Shown here: in pieces, positions 16,975-24,819 of the stretch
Layout: the number at the start of each line of letters is the position of its first letter
Numbering within the stretch: position 1 is the stretch's first letter
Made by a program: the position numbers and the translations under genes
Assembly (NCBI RefSeq): GCF_012516375.2
Contig: NZ_CP051204.2
Span: 6,820,001 to 6,884,000 of the forward strand
Reading direction: 5' to 3'
Source of the DNA: Chitinophaga oryzae
GTDB taxonomy: Bacteria; Bacteroidota; Bacteroidia; Chitinophagales; Chitinophagaceae
DNA: 64,000 nucleotides
The notes under the pieces: generated by a model
Told to the model about the DNA's origin: nothing
Seen by the model: only the letters and a program-made list of their open reading frames with translations
The model's database searches: none

Positions 16975-17675
16975 GAGACGTTAACATTGATCTGAAAACT
17001 GTTCTTTTTCAGTTTTTTATTGAATTTGTACAATTCGGGGTGACGGTTTTGCAGCCCCTCTCTTTTAGTGCCGGTATTGATCACATATCCGGCATCCAAA
17101 ATCTTGCGGCGGAAATTGCGGCGGTCAATGGTGGTTCCGAGGATACACTCGTACAACTCATGCAGCTCCGTAATCGTAAACAGCTCATCCAGCAGCTCAA
17201 ACCCCACAGGGTCATACAATATTTTCGACTTCAGGCGTTGCAGCGCCAGCTGGAAAATATCCTGGTGGTCAAAGCCCAGCTTCGGCATCTTGTGTACATC
17301 AAACCATTTCACGTCATTGGCCATACTGCCGGCGATGATATTGAACCGGGACGGGTTAATGAGCGCATAATATCCCACAGCGATCACGCGGCCACGGGGA
17401 TCTCTCCCCGGACCGTCAAACGAATACAACTGCTCGAGGAACACGTCGTCCATCCCTGTTTTTGTTTTCAGGATGCGCGAACAAGTGTCCAGGAACGTTT
17501 CCTCCATCTGCAAAAAACCACCGGGCAGCGTCCAGCAGTCTTTAAACGGCTCCTCTTTCCTGTTGAGCAACAGCACGGAAAGCGTATTGTCATGATATCC
17601 GAATATCACAAGGTCTACCGCCAGCGATGGATTTTTATATTCGTGAAATAATTTCGCCATATTAGTTTGCGTCAT
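16971..17675 (-). CDS. Nudix-like winged-helix regulator (NrtR type)
   Basis: A 234-residue protein with an N-terminal Nudix fold (residues about 15-150) and a C-terminal winged helix (about 160-225; TITELHELYECILGTTIDRR, FRRKILDAG). This architecture belongs to NrtR/AraR-type transcription factors that sense ADP-ribose or sugars. The Nudix box is degenerate: GGFLQMEE is kept, but where REUxEE is expected it reads R67-I-L-K-T-K, losing all three catalytic glutamates, so hydrolysis is unlikely. The ATG at 17660 is an alternative start. It heads a coupled four-gene unit and probably autoregulates it. The ure genes upstream on the same strand end 190 bases earlier. Confidence 0.88.
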   Translation of the reverse strand: MTQTNMAKLFHEYKNPSLAVDLVIFGYHDNTLSVLLLNRKEEPFKDCWTLPGGFLQMEETFLDTCSRILKTKTGMDDVFLEQLYSFDGPGRDPRGRVIAVGYYALINPSRFNIIAGSMANDVKWFDVHKMPKLGFDHQDIFQLALQRLKSKILYDPVGFELLDELFTITELHELYECILGTTIDRRNFRRKILDAGYVINTGTKREGLQNRHPELYKFNKKLKKNSFQINVNVS

Positions 17676-17864
17676 TTTAACGTGAAGTAAACGAATTTTT
17701 ACGAAACAGCCTAAAAAACGGGAGATTATCTTTTTTTTGGGGCCAAAATCCCCGGAGTACACCTCCGGAGATACGCTAGAAAAAACGTGCTACGCCCAGG
17801 TGAAATTTGTCCGGAACTTTACCGCAACACCTGCTGCCGGGCAGACAGTATTCCCGCAGCGAAT

Positions 17865-18566
17865 TTACCAACCAAGGAATACCATGCCGATACCACACAG
17901 GGTAACAACAGCGCCGCCGATGGCATGTACATATCTTTCAAGTTTATCGGTTTTGAGAAAAGAATAGCCGTAACAGCCTATCAGCACCATCGCCAGCATC
18001 GTCAGCACGGTGGTAAGCGTGAATACGCTGATCAGCACCACCACTTCCAGCGCGGAACGATGCGAACCGGAGTAGAACAGCAACGGCACCAAAGGCTCAC
18101 TGGGCCCCATGACAAAAATGGCGAACAGTATCCAGGGCGTGACCTTCACCCGCTGTTGCGGATAAACGATGTCTCCATGCCGGTGTTCATATACATAGAT
18201 ATCGCCGCCTTCGTAAACGTCAAAATGTTTGTGAGGCTTGTTGAGATAAGCCTGCCGCAGCCCCCATAACAAATAGGCTATACCAAAGCCCAGCAGGCAC
18301 CAGCCGGACATATTGCCTCTTACATCCTGGAACCAGGTCAGCTTCGACAGCTGCCAGCCCAGCAACACGCCTATCAAACCGATGACAACAGAACTGAGAA
18401 TATGTCCGAAGCCGCAAAGTACCGTCCAGAAGATCGTTTTCGCCATCGTCCATTTTTTGGAGCGGGACAGTACAATAAACGGCAGGTAATGATCCGGGCC
18501 GGTGGCGGTATGTAAACAGCTGATCGTTACAGCAGACACCACCAGCGTTGTTAATCCTATATTCAT
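17865..18566 (-). CDS. ureH: UreH-type nickel/urease-accessory permease
   Basis: A 233-residue inner-membrane protein with about six hydrophobic helices. The first helix carries HTATGPDH (H19 to H26), the H-x3-GPDH nickel signature of the UreH branch of Ni/Co transporters. A His-rich cytoplasmic loop (KPHKHFDVYEGGDIYVYEHRHGD) and FVMGPSEPLVPLL in the second half fit metal passage. It overlaps ureD by four bases (ATGA at 18563-18566), so it belongs to the urease operon and presumably supplies Ni(II) for the active site. A TauE-like exporter is the less likely alternative. Confidence 0.85.
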   Translation of the reverse strand: MNIGLTTLVVSAVTISCLHTATGPDHYLPFIVLSRSKKWTMAKTIFWTVLCGFGHILSSVVIGLIGVLLGWQLSKLTWFQDVRGNMSGWCLLGFGIAYLLWGLRQAYLNKPHKHFDVYEGGDIYVYEHRHGDIVYPQQRVKVTPWILFAIFVMGPSEPLVPLLFYSGSHRSALEVVVLISVFTLTTVLTMLAMVLIGCYGYSFLKTDKLERYVHAIGGAVVTLCGIGMVFLGW

Positions 18567-19378
18567 GTGGTAGCTGTTTTAAGTGTTTCATCGGCAACAC
18601 CGGCGGGTTGCCACAAATAGCGCTGCATCTTTCGGAGGCAGTTGTACAGCTGCTCTCCGCCATTGCCCAGTATACGCACTACCAGGCAACGGGCATCCGG
18701 TACCGATATGCCGCCAACAATCCCCTGCTCTTCTTCCAGCAACTGCCGCAAGGCGGTCATGTTTGATTCCATATCGGCAGCGCCGGTATGAATAAATAGC
18801 AGCGTAGCCTGGTGCGTATATCCTTCCATCTGGCCGATAGCCTGCATGGGCAATAGTTGCGGTTGCAGCAGCAGGTTATCTTTCAGGATGAGTTTACCAC
18901 GGTGGAATATTTCGGTGATGCTGTGCAGTTTGGAAAAACGGAACACCTCACCGGAATGCTTGCGGCCACACGTAATAATCTCCCCAAAAGTAAACTGGCA
19001 GTCATCTTCCAGGTGCGCTACGGTATGCGATTTAAACATGGCGTTTTCATGCGGCACCATCGGATGCTGCACATAACTGAACACGCTCTGTGCTTCCATA
19101 TGAATACGCTGTTGCTGTTGCGCCCCGGTTTTCATATTGAACAACCGCTGATAGGACTGCGACTGTAACTGCAGCCTGCTATGCGATTCGGTACGGACAT
19201 CGATATCGTAATGATCACCATCGAGAATACCCGGCGAAGAGCTCATCACCATCAGGTACAGAGCGGGGTCCTGCCGGTAAATGCCTACATTGGCCAGCTT
19301 GAATGGCCGGGTGCAGTAGCTGTCCTTCAGCCTGGAACGCCCGTTTTTAAAGCTGCTTATTAAGCTAAGTCTATTCAT
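18563..19378 (-). CDS. ureD: Urease accessory protein UreD
   Basis: A 271-residue cytoplasmic scaffold that with UreF and UreG delivers nickel to urease. UreD features are a beta-rich protein with TRPFKLANV, a long middle with SQSYQRLFNM, and FGEIITCGRKHSGEVF (the conserved RxxxGE block). The ATG is at 19378; the preceding TTG two codons earlier is less likely. Unusually for a close operon, 119 bases separate it from ureG, and that gap is filled by inverted arrays of ATTACGA/ATTCGTA that would fold in the transcript. It is coupled to ureH. Confidence 0.93.
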   Translation of the reverse strand: MNRLSLISSFKNGRSRLKDSYCTRPFKLANVGIYRQDPALYLMVMSSSPGILDGDHYDIDVRTESHSRLQLQSQSYQRLFNMKTGAQQQQRIHMEAQSVFSYVQHPMVPHENAMFKSHTVAHLEDDCQFTFGEIITCGRKHSGEVFRFSKLHSITEIFHRGKLILKDNLLLQPQLLPMQAIGQMEGYTHQATLLFIHTGAADMESNMTALRQLLEEEQGIVGGISVPDARCLVVRILGNGGEQLYNCLRKMQRYLWQPAGVADETLKTATT

Positions 19379-19383
19379 ATTCA

Positions 19384-19489
19384 ATTACGAATTACGAATT
19401 ACGAATTACGAATTACGAATTACGAATTGCGGGTATCGCAATCATACTGAACTACCAACTACAAGAGCGCTCTCCATTCGTAATTCGTA
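19384..19489. repeat. Inverted heptamer array between ureG and ureD
   Basis: Six tandem copies of ATTACGA (19384-19425) face two copies of ATTCGTA (19476-19489) across a 50-base spacer. In the ure transcript this makes a stem of at least 14 bp. The same heptamer forms a longer inverted array at 43492-43633. Confidence 0.9.
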
Positions 19490-19497
19490 ATTTCCAT

Positions 19498-20136
19498 TTA
19501 CCTTACCAGCGCCGGTTCCTCCGTTTCTTCCAGCAGCGCATATTTTTTTATCCAGCCAATCACGGTATCCAGTCCCTGTAAAGACATGAGGTTGGTAAAC
19601 ACAAACGGTTTACCCTGCCGCATTTTGCGGGCATCTCTTTCCATCACGCCAAGGTCTGCATGCACATAAGGGGCAAGGTCGATTTTATTGATCACCAGCA
19701 GATCGGAACGGGTAATACCCGGACCGCCTTTACGCGGAATTTTATCTCCTTCTGCCACGTCGATCACGAAGATGGTCACGTCCGCCAGATCGGGACTGAA
19801 AGTAGCAGAGAGGTTATCGCCGCCGCTTTCTATCAGGATGAGTTCTATGTTGGGGAAGCGCGCCGCCATCTCATCCACGGCTTCGAGGTTCATGCTCGCA
19901 TCTTCACGGATGGCTGTATGCGGGCAACCGCCGGTTTCCACCCCGATGATACGTTCTTTAGGAAGCAGGCTGTTTTTGGTAAGAAACTCCGCATCTTCCT
20001 TTGTATAAATATCATTGGTGATCACTCCCATGTCGTAGGTGTTCATCAGTGCGCGGGACAACCGTTCTATCAGGGCGGTTTTACCGGAACCCACGGGACC
20101 GGCCACGCCTATTTTCACATATTTTCTGTCGCTCAT
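19498..20136 (-). CDS. ureG: Urease accessory GTPase UreG
   Basis: A 212-residue SIMIBI-class GTPase that powers nickel insertion. The P-loop GPVGSGKT is at residues 13-20. The metal-binding CPH motif ([14 protein letters not shown]) and the [17 protein letters not shown] block are intact, and the guanine-specificity motif is NKIDLAPYV. It lacks an N-terminal His tail. Its start is 17 bases after ureF; downstream it is separated from ureD by the heptamer hairpin. Confidence 0.97.
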   Translation of the reverse strand: MSDRKYVKIGVAGPVGSGKTALIERLSRALMNTYDMGVITNDIYTKEDAEFLTKNSLLPKERIIGVETGGCPHTAIREDASMNLEAVDEMAARFPNIELILIESGGDNLSATFSPDLADVTIFVIDVAEGDKIPRKGGPGITRSDLLVINKIDLAPYVHADLGVMERDARKMRQGKPFVFTNLMSLQGLDTVIGWIKKYALLEETEEPALVR

Positions 20137-20153
20137 AATTTTTTTGTTGTTGG

Positions 20154-20867
20154 TTAAGACATATAAAGCCTGGAATACAGCTGTTCATGCTGCATGCAGC
20201 GGATATCGAAACCGATGTTGCACACGCCTACCAGCTCCCGGTCCAGCGTCATGGTGGCGCCTACCAGCGACTGAATGACGGGTTGCATACGAAACAACAC
20301 GTCCTGTCCGTCCAGCTGTCCAAGTGGCACCAGTTTCACGGCATTGGTCACCATGCCCACGGCCGCATTGTAATAAAAAGCGTACAACGCTTCCGGCAGC
20401 GGCACGCCCATCAGGCATGCGTAAAGTCCGTAGGCGATGCTGTAATGTCCTTCCGCTCTTTTAGCGGCGGCAGCCGCTTCGTACTGCTGCGCCAGCGCGT
20501 AGCTTTGTTGACGGCTGAAGATCTTCATCAGCCGTACGCCCAGTTTCTGGCTGGCCTGCCGAATCTCCCTGGGCAATTTGAGCGCGGCGGCTTCTTCGTC
20601 GAGTGCCAGCAATGCTGCGAGATCGTTGGCCGCGGCGGCATGGTAAGCCAGGCAAACAAAAGCGGCATCGTTGTATTGCAGGTTGTTGGTCAGCATATGC
20701 CGCACGAACATTTCCGCGGAAGGCACATTGTTCACCAGTCCCAGCTGCACATAGGTCTCCAGCCCGTTGGAATGGGTGTAACTGCCGATGGGCAGCGTAG
20801 GATCGCTGAGATGCAACAGGCTGCCCAGGAAGGCAGTGGCCCTGATGTTATCGTTCTTTTGCTGCAA
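20154..20867 (-). CDS. ureF: Urease accessory protein UreF
   Basis: A 237-residue all-helical accessory protein with the family start [20 protein letters not shown]. UreF bridges UreD and UreG and gates GTP hydrolysis. The only start that keeps the N-terminal block and fits the operon is the TTG at 20865-20867, inside the last codons of ureE (20-base overlap). The nearby ATG at 20872-20874 is out of frame. A TTG start could lower its expression relative to the structural subunits. Confidence 0.93.
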   Translation of the reverse strand: MQQKNDNIRATAFLGSLLHLSDPTLPIGSYTHSNGLETYVQLGLVNNVPSAEMFVRHMLTNNLQYNDAAFVCLAYHAAAANDLAALLALDEEAAALKLPREIRQASQKLGVRLMKIFSRQQSYALAQQYEAAAAAKRAEGHYSIAYGLYACLMGVPLPEALYAFYYNAAVGMVTNAVKLVPLGQLDGQDVLFRMQPVIQSLVGATMTLDRELVGVCNIGFDIRCMQHEQLYSRLYMS

Positions 20868-21360
20868 GGCTCATGATTTTTGAGAAAAGGGAACTGCCGC
20901 CGCTGTTGCCATGCGCATGTGGTTGCACATTGGCATTCAGCAGGTTGGTCAGTTTGGTATGTGTTTTTTCGGTTTGATACCCGGCGGCCAGCAGCCAACG
21001 GTAGATGGGCTCTTCAAAGGGCAGCAGCACCTGGTCGTCCTGGATGAACATGGGCAGGTGTTTGTTGCCGATCTCGTAACATACGCTGCCCATTTCCGGC
21101 AGCGACCGTGGGTTGACCACGATCGCATCGCTGGGAATAATGTCTACCACCACGGCCCGGGCATCGTCCATGTAGAGGATGTCGCCGATACGCAGGCGCT
21201 GTCCTTCTTTCAGGAAGCGGATGGCTATCTCCATGCCCTGCTGCGTGTGTTTGCGCTGAATGCGCTTGGTGGTTTCGAACCACTCCAGCAGCAGGAGGTC
21301 CGTGGTACGGCCTTCCAGGGGTGTAGTGCCGGTGTTACCGATGATTTTATCGATGATCAT
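20848..21360 (-). CDS. ureE: Urease nickel chaperone UreE
   Basis: A 170-residue nickel-binding chaperone. The N-terminal beta domain carries RKHTQQGMEIAIRFLKEG and LRIGDILYMDD. The C-terminal domain has NKHLPMFIQDDQVLLPFEEP, with the conserved metal-binding His in GNKHLP. The tail is short (QPHAHGNSGG) with only two His, so it lacks the long His-rich extension of the Klebsiella protein and should bind fewer nickel ions. It is 11 bases after ureC and overlaps ureF. Confidence 0.95.
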   Translation of the reverse strand: MIIDKIIGNTGTTPLEGRTTDLLLLEWFETTKRIQRKHTQQGMEIAIRFLKEGQRLRIGDILYMDDARAVVVDIIPSDAIVVNPRSLPEMGSVCYEIGNKHLPMFIQDDQVLLPFEEPIYRWLLAAGYQTEKTHTKLTNLLNANVQPHAHGNSGGSSLFSKIMSLAAKER

Positions 21361-21371
21361 GATGTACTTTT

Positions 21372-23093
21372 TTAGAAGAGAAAGTACCGTTGTGCCAATG
21401 GCACGGTATCTACCGGTTCGCAGGTGATATGCACACCGTCGACCCGCACCTCGTAGTTTTCGGGGTTGACGGTGATCTCCGGTGTTTTATCGTTATGTAT
21501 CAGGTCCCGCTTGGAGATGTTGCGGCAGCCGGATACCGGCAGCACCATTTTTTGCAGGCCGTATTCTTCCACGATCCCTTTTTCGAGGGATGCTTTGGAG
21601 ACGAAGGTAGCGCAGGTCTGATGCATGGCGCGGCCATGGGCGCCGAACATGGTACGGAGGATCACCGGCTGCGGCGTGGGGATCGATGCATTGGGATCGC
21701 CCATTTTAGCGGCGATGATCATACCGCCTTTGATGATCATCTCCGGTTTGGCGCCGAAGAGGGCGGGCTTCCACAGCACGATGTCCGCAATTTTGCCGGG
21801 TTCCACGGAGCCGACATATTCATCGATGCCATGAGCAATGGCCGGGTTGATGGTGTATTTGGCCACGTAACGTTTTGCGCGGAAGTTATCGCTTTGTGCA
21901 GCGGCATCTTCTTCGAGGAAGCCGCGTTGTTTTTTCATTTTGTCGGCGGTCTGCCAGGTGCGGGTAACGACCTCGCCTACACGTCCCATGGCCTGTGAGT
22001 CGGAGCTCATGATGCTGAACACGCCCATATCGTGCAGGATGTCTTCCGCAGCGATGGTTTCCGGGCGGATACGGGAGTCGGCGAAGGCTACGTCTTCCGG
22101 GATACTTTTGCTCAGGTGGTGGCATACCATCAGCATATCGAGGTGTTCATCGATGGTGTTGACGGTATAGGGCCGGGTAGGGTTTGTGGAGGCGGGCAGT
22201 ACGTTGGGATACATCGCTGCTTTGATGATATCCGGTGCGTGCCCGCCGCCGGCGCCTTCTGTGTGGAAGGTGTGTATTACGCGGCCATTGATGGCGTTGA
22301 TAGTGTCTTCCAGGAAACCCGCTTCGTTGAGCGTGTCGGTATGGATGGCCACCTGTACGTCGTATTTGTCTGCCACCTTGAGCGCCGCGTCAATTACCGC
22401 CGGCGTGGCGCCCCAGTCCTCATGGATTTTCACGCCGAGGGCGCCGGCTTCCACCTGTTCAGCGATAGGCGCTTCGGTGGAGCAGTTGCCTTTGCCGAAG
22501 AAGCCGAGGTTCATGGGAAAATCGTCGGCTGCCTGCAGCATTTTGGCGATGTACCATTTACCGGGTGTTACGGTGGTGGCGTTGGTACCGTCTGCCGGAC
22601 CGGTACCGCCGCCGATCATGGTGGTGATGCCGCTGAAGAGGGCCGTTTCAATCTGTTGCGGGCTGATGAAGTGGATATGGGTATCGATACCGCCGGCTGT
22701 GGCAATGAGGCCGTTGCCGCCGTGCACCTCTGTGGAAGCGCCGATCACCATGTTGCGGTCTACGCCGTCCATAGTGTCGGGGTTGCCGGCCTGGCCGAAG
22801 CCTGCGATTTTGCCGTCTTTGATGCCGAGGTCTCCTTTTACGATGCCCCAGTGATCGATGAGCACCACGTTGGTGATCACCATGTCCAGTACGCCCTGAT
22901 CGCGGGTAGCGGTGCTGGATTGCGCCATGCCGTCACGAACGGTTTTACCGCCGCCGAATTTGCTTTCGTCGCCGTAGTGGTTAAAATCTTTTTCTATTTC
23001 AATGATAATATCGGTATCGCCTAAACGAACTTTGTCGCCTGTGGTCGGACCGTACATATTCACATATTGTTCTCTGTTGATGATCAGGCTCAT
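21372..23093 (-). CDS. ureC: Urease alpha subunit UreC
   Basis: The 573-residue catalytic subunit that hydrolyses urea to ammonia and carbamate. All active-site residues are present: H139 and H141 (DTHIHF), carbamylated K222 and H224 (GVKIHEDWG), H251, H277 (HTEGAGGG), flap C324 and H325 (MVCHHLSK) and D365 (SSDSQAMG). The spacing is a constant five residues beyond the Klebsiella enzyme, so the subunit is full-length and should be active once metallated. Its start overlaps the ureB stop by four bases (23090-23093). Confidence 0.98.
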   Translation of the reverse strand: MSLIINREQYVNMYGPTTGDKVRLGDTDIIIEIEKDFNHYGDESKFGGGKTVRDGMAQSSTATRDQGVLDMVITNVVLIDHWGIVKGDLGIKDGKIAGFGQAGNPDTMDGVDRNMVIGASTEVHGGNGLIATAGGIDTHIHFISPQQIETALFSGITTMIGGGTGPADGTNATTVTPGKWYIAKMLQAADDFPMNLGFFGKGNCSTEAPIAEQVEAGALGVKIHEDWGATPAVIDAALKVADKYDVQVAIHTDTLNEAGFLEDTINAINGRVIHTFHTEGAGGGHAPDIIKAAMYPNVLPASTNPTRPYTVNTIDEHLDMLMVCHHLSKSIPEDVAFADSRIRPETIAAEDILHDMGVFSIMSSDSQAMGRVGEVVTRTWQTADKMKKQRGFLEEDAAAQSDNFRAKRYVAKYTINPAIAHGIDEYVGSVEPGKIADIVLWKPALFGAKPEMIIKGGMIIAAKMGDPNASIPTPQPVILRTMFGAHGRAMHQTCATFVSKASLEKGIVEEYGLQKMVLPVSGCRNISKRDLIHNDKTPEITVNPENYEVRVDGVHITCEPVDTVPLAQRYFLF

Positions 23094-23464
23094 GATTGCT
23101 GATTTTTGAAGTTGGAGGCTGCAAGTTTTGCCATGGCTTTTTGCCTGCTGGAATCAAGGGTGGTATCGCCGTTGACCAGGCAGTTGAGGCCGAAAGCGCG
23201 GCGGGCGCCGCCCAGTTCCACCAGCTGCACTTCTTTTTCTTCTCCGGGCTCAAAACGCACGGCGGTGCCGGCGGGAATGTTGAGTCTTTTACCGAAGGCT
23301 TTGGCCCTGTCGAAGCTCATCTGGCGGTTGACTTCGAAGAAATGGAAGTGCGAACCGATCTGTACGGGCCTGTCGGCGGTGTTGATCACTTTAATGGTGA
23401 CCGTTTGACGGCCTTCGTTGCAATGGATATCGCCGTTGGCGAGAAAATACTCTCCGGGTATCAT
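23090..23464 (-). CDS. ureB: Urease beta subunit UreB
   Basis: A 124-residue structural subunit with the hallmark start [18 protein letters not shown], the block [16 protein letters not shown] and the pair [19 protein letters not shown] and [13 protein letters not shown]. It forms the (alpha-beta-gamma)3 enzyme with UreA and UreC. It is a separate gene, not fused to UreA as in Helicobacter. It overlaps ureC and lies 19 bases after ureA. Confidence 0.97.
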   Translation of the reverse strand: MIPGEYFLANGDIHCNEGRQTVTIKVINTADRPVQIGSHFHFFEVNRQMSFDRAKAFGKRLNIPAGTAVRFEPGEEKEVQLVELGGARRAFGLNCLVNGDTTLDSSRQKAMAKLAASNFKNQQS

Positions 23465-23483
23465 GTTCAGTGATTTTTATGGG

Positions 23484-23786
23484 TTAGCGGATGGGATGGT
23501 GAACGGTGACGAGTTTGGTGCCGTCCGGGAAAGTGGCTTCTATTTGTATGTCGTGGATCATTTCAGGAATGCCTTCCATGACGTCTTCCCGGGTGAGGAT
23601 GGTGGCGCCGTACTGCATCAGGTCAGCAACCGATCTCCCATCCCTTGCCGCTTCCAGCAGCTCGCTGCTGATCAGGGCGATCGCCTCGGGGTAGTTGAGT
23701 TTCAGTCCACGGGCTTTGCGTTTGGCAGCCAGTTCTCCGGCCAGGTGAAGCAACAGCTTTTCCGTTTCGCGCGGTGTTAAATGCAT
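23484..23786 (-). CDS. ureA: Urease gamma subunit UreA
   Basis: The 100-residue smallest subunit and first gene of the operon. It has the family profile [41 protein letters not shown] and [24 protein letters not shown] at normal length. The 386-base region upstream contains twin GTTTAC-N16-GTAAAC sites and a TTACAG-CAT-CTGTAA palindrome, candidates for control of the whole operon. Confidence 0.97.
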   Translation of the reverse strand: MHLTPRETEKLLLHLAGELAAKRKARGLKLNYPEAIALISSELLEAARDGRSVADLMQYGATILTREDVMEGIPEMIHDIQIEATFPDGTKLVTVHHPIR

Positions 23787-23884
23787 GTAATTTATTTTAA
23801 TATATTCAAAACCAGGTATTTCACTGCGATTTTAATCGATGGGAGAAAAAATAATAATATTTCGACTCTTTTTCATATATTAAT

Positions 23885-23899
23885 TTACAGCATCTGTAA
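23885..23899. promoter_or_regulatory. Operator-like palindrome TTACAG-N3-CTGTAA
   Basis: A perfect 6+6 palindrome with a CAT centre, about 100 bases upstream of the ureA start. The half-site symmetry fits a dimeric regulator; none is identified. Confidence 0.35.
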
Positions 23900-23915
23900 G
23901 CCCGTTAGGACGTAG

Positions 23916-24008
23916 GTTTACGGCAGAGCGGTGCATTGTAAACCTGCATCACATGCCATTTTTGCACTGTTAAATGACATGTTTACGGCAGAGCGGTGCC
24001 TTGTAAAC
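23916..24008. promoter_or_regulatory. Twin GTTTAC-N16-GTAAAC sites upstream of ureA
   Basis: Two near-identical 28-base units (23916-23943 and 23981-24008, starts 65 bases apart) each have half-sites GTTTAC and GTAAAC around a 16-base centre GGCAGAGCGGTGCATT or GGCAGAGCGGTGCCTT. Centre and half-sites are both conserved. The layout (inverted 6-mers, 16 apart) is like that of NikR nickel operators, although the half-site differs from the known GTATGA. They could also be small RNA-level hairpins. Confidence 0.5.
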
Positions 24009-24172
24009 CCAATAAACAGAAAAGAGGAAAGCAGCAGATCATGCCGGTGAGCAGGACCGATGAAGTCAGCTCCCCTTTTTTATGTTTTAAGGAAATTTTA
24101 AGTCGCCGCCGGTAAGGTTCTGATCACATGGCAAGGAAATTGAATTATCCCGGCTACAAAACTTTAAAACAC

Positions 24173-24592
24173 ATGAAAAAGTTAATTGCTGCTATCGCTG
24201 TCATGCTGGCCGTATCTCCGGCCTTCGCACAGAACGCTCCTGCCACCGCCCCGGCTCCGGTCCAGCAGGCGCCCGCCAAACCCGCCAAAGCACCTAAAGC
24301 CGCTCCGGAACAACGCGCTGCACAATACACCGACGAGCTGAAGACAAAACTGGACCTGACAGATGACCAGTACAAAAAAATACTGGCAGTCAATACAGAA
24401 TGTATCCGCCGCAAAGACTCGCTGAAAGCTGCCGGCCAGAAAGACGGCCCCGGTAAAAAAGAAATTTCCGCTTACCGCAAACAACAGTTCCAGGCCATCC
24501 TGACACCGGACCAGCAGGCTAAGCTCAAGGCCATGAATGCGCAACATCATAACAAAGACAAAAAGGAAAAAGACGCAGGAGAAAACAAGTAA
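24173..24592 (+). CDS. Small exported protein, Spy/CpxP-like
   Basis: A 139-residue exported protein starting MKKLIAAIAVMLAVSPAFAQ (clear signal peptide), then an Ala/Pro/Lys-rich spacer with repeated APA and PAKPAKAPK words, then helices with the LTxxQ pattern twice: KLDLTDDQYKKILAVN and AILTPDQQAKLKAM. That paired pattern is typical of Spy/CpxP-like periplasmic chaperones and related Bacteroidota proteins. The C-terminus is Lys/Glu-rich. An in-frame ATG at 24128 would put 15 residues before the signal peptide and is unlikely. It is monocistronic and its role is inferred. Confidence 0.75.
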   Translation: MKKLIAAIAVMLAVSPAFAQNAPATAPAPVQQAPAKPAKAPKAAPEQRAAQYTDELKTKLDLTDDQYKKILAVNTECIRRKDSLKAAGQKDGPGKKEISAYRKQQFQAILTPDQQAKLKAMNAQHHNKDKKEKDAGENK

Positions 24593-24667
24593 GAGAACCC
24601 GAGGCAGAGGAGATAGGTATACAACCCCGGTAAGCGAAATATCAAAATAAAAAAATACGCAAATAAA

Positions 24668-24698
24668 AGAGGCTATCCGTTATCAGTGGATAGCCTCT
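24668..24698. terminator. Hairpin terminator between convergent genes
   Basis: A perfect 11-bp stem AGAGGCTATCC / GGATAGCCTCT with a 9-base loop. On the minus strand it is followed by a T-rich stretch. It lies between the small exported-protein gene and the convergent sulfatase. Confidence 0.75.
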
Positions 24699-24819
24699 TC
24701 TATCGAGACTCGGATAAGATTATTCCAGTCACCATATAACCTACAACTGTTACACTGTTAGTAACAAGTCACAAAGGTACAACACCGGGATTTAAAAAAG
24801 ACCGTTACTTTCCTCAAGG

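Larger units (their letters stand above)
23787..24172. promoter_or_regulatory. Intergenic region between the urease operon and a small exported-protein gene
   Basis: 386 bases with no gene. The ureA-proximal 90 bases are AT-rich. From 23885 there are a palindrome and two imperfect-palindromic repeats, described separately. I see no strong TAnnTTTG promoter pointing toward ureA, so the operon promoter may be weak or need an activator. Confidence 0.6.
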
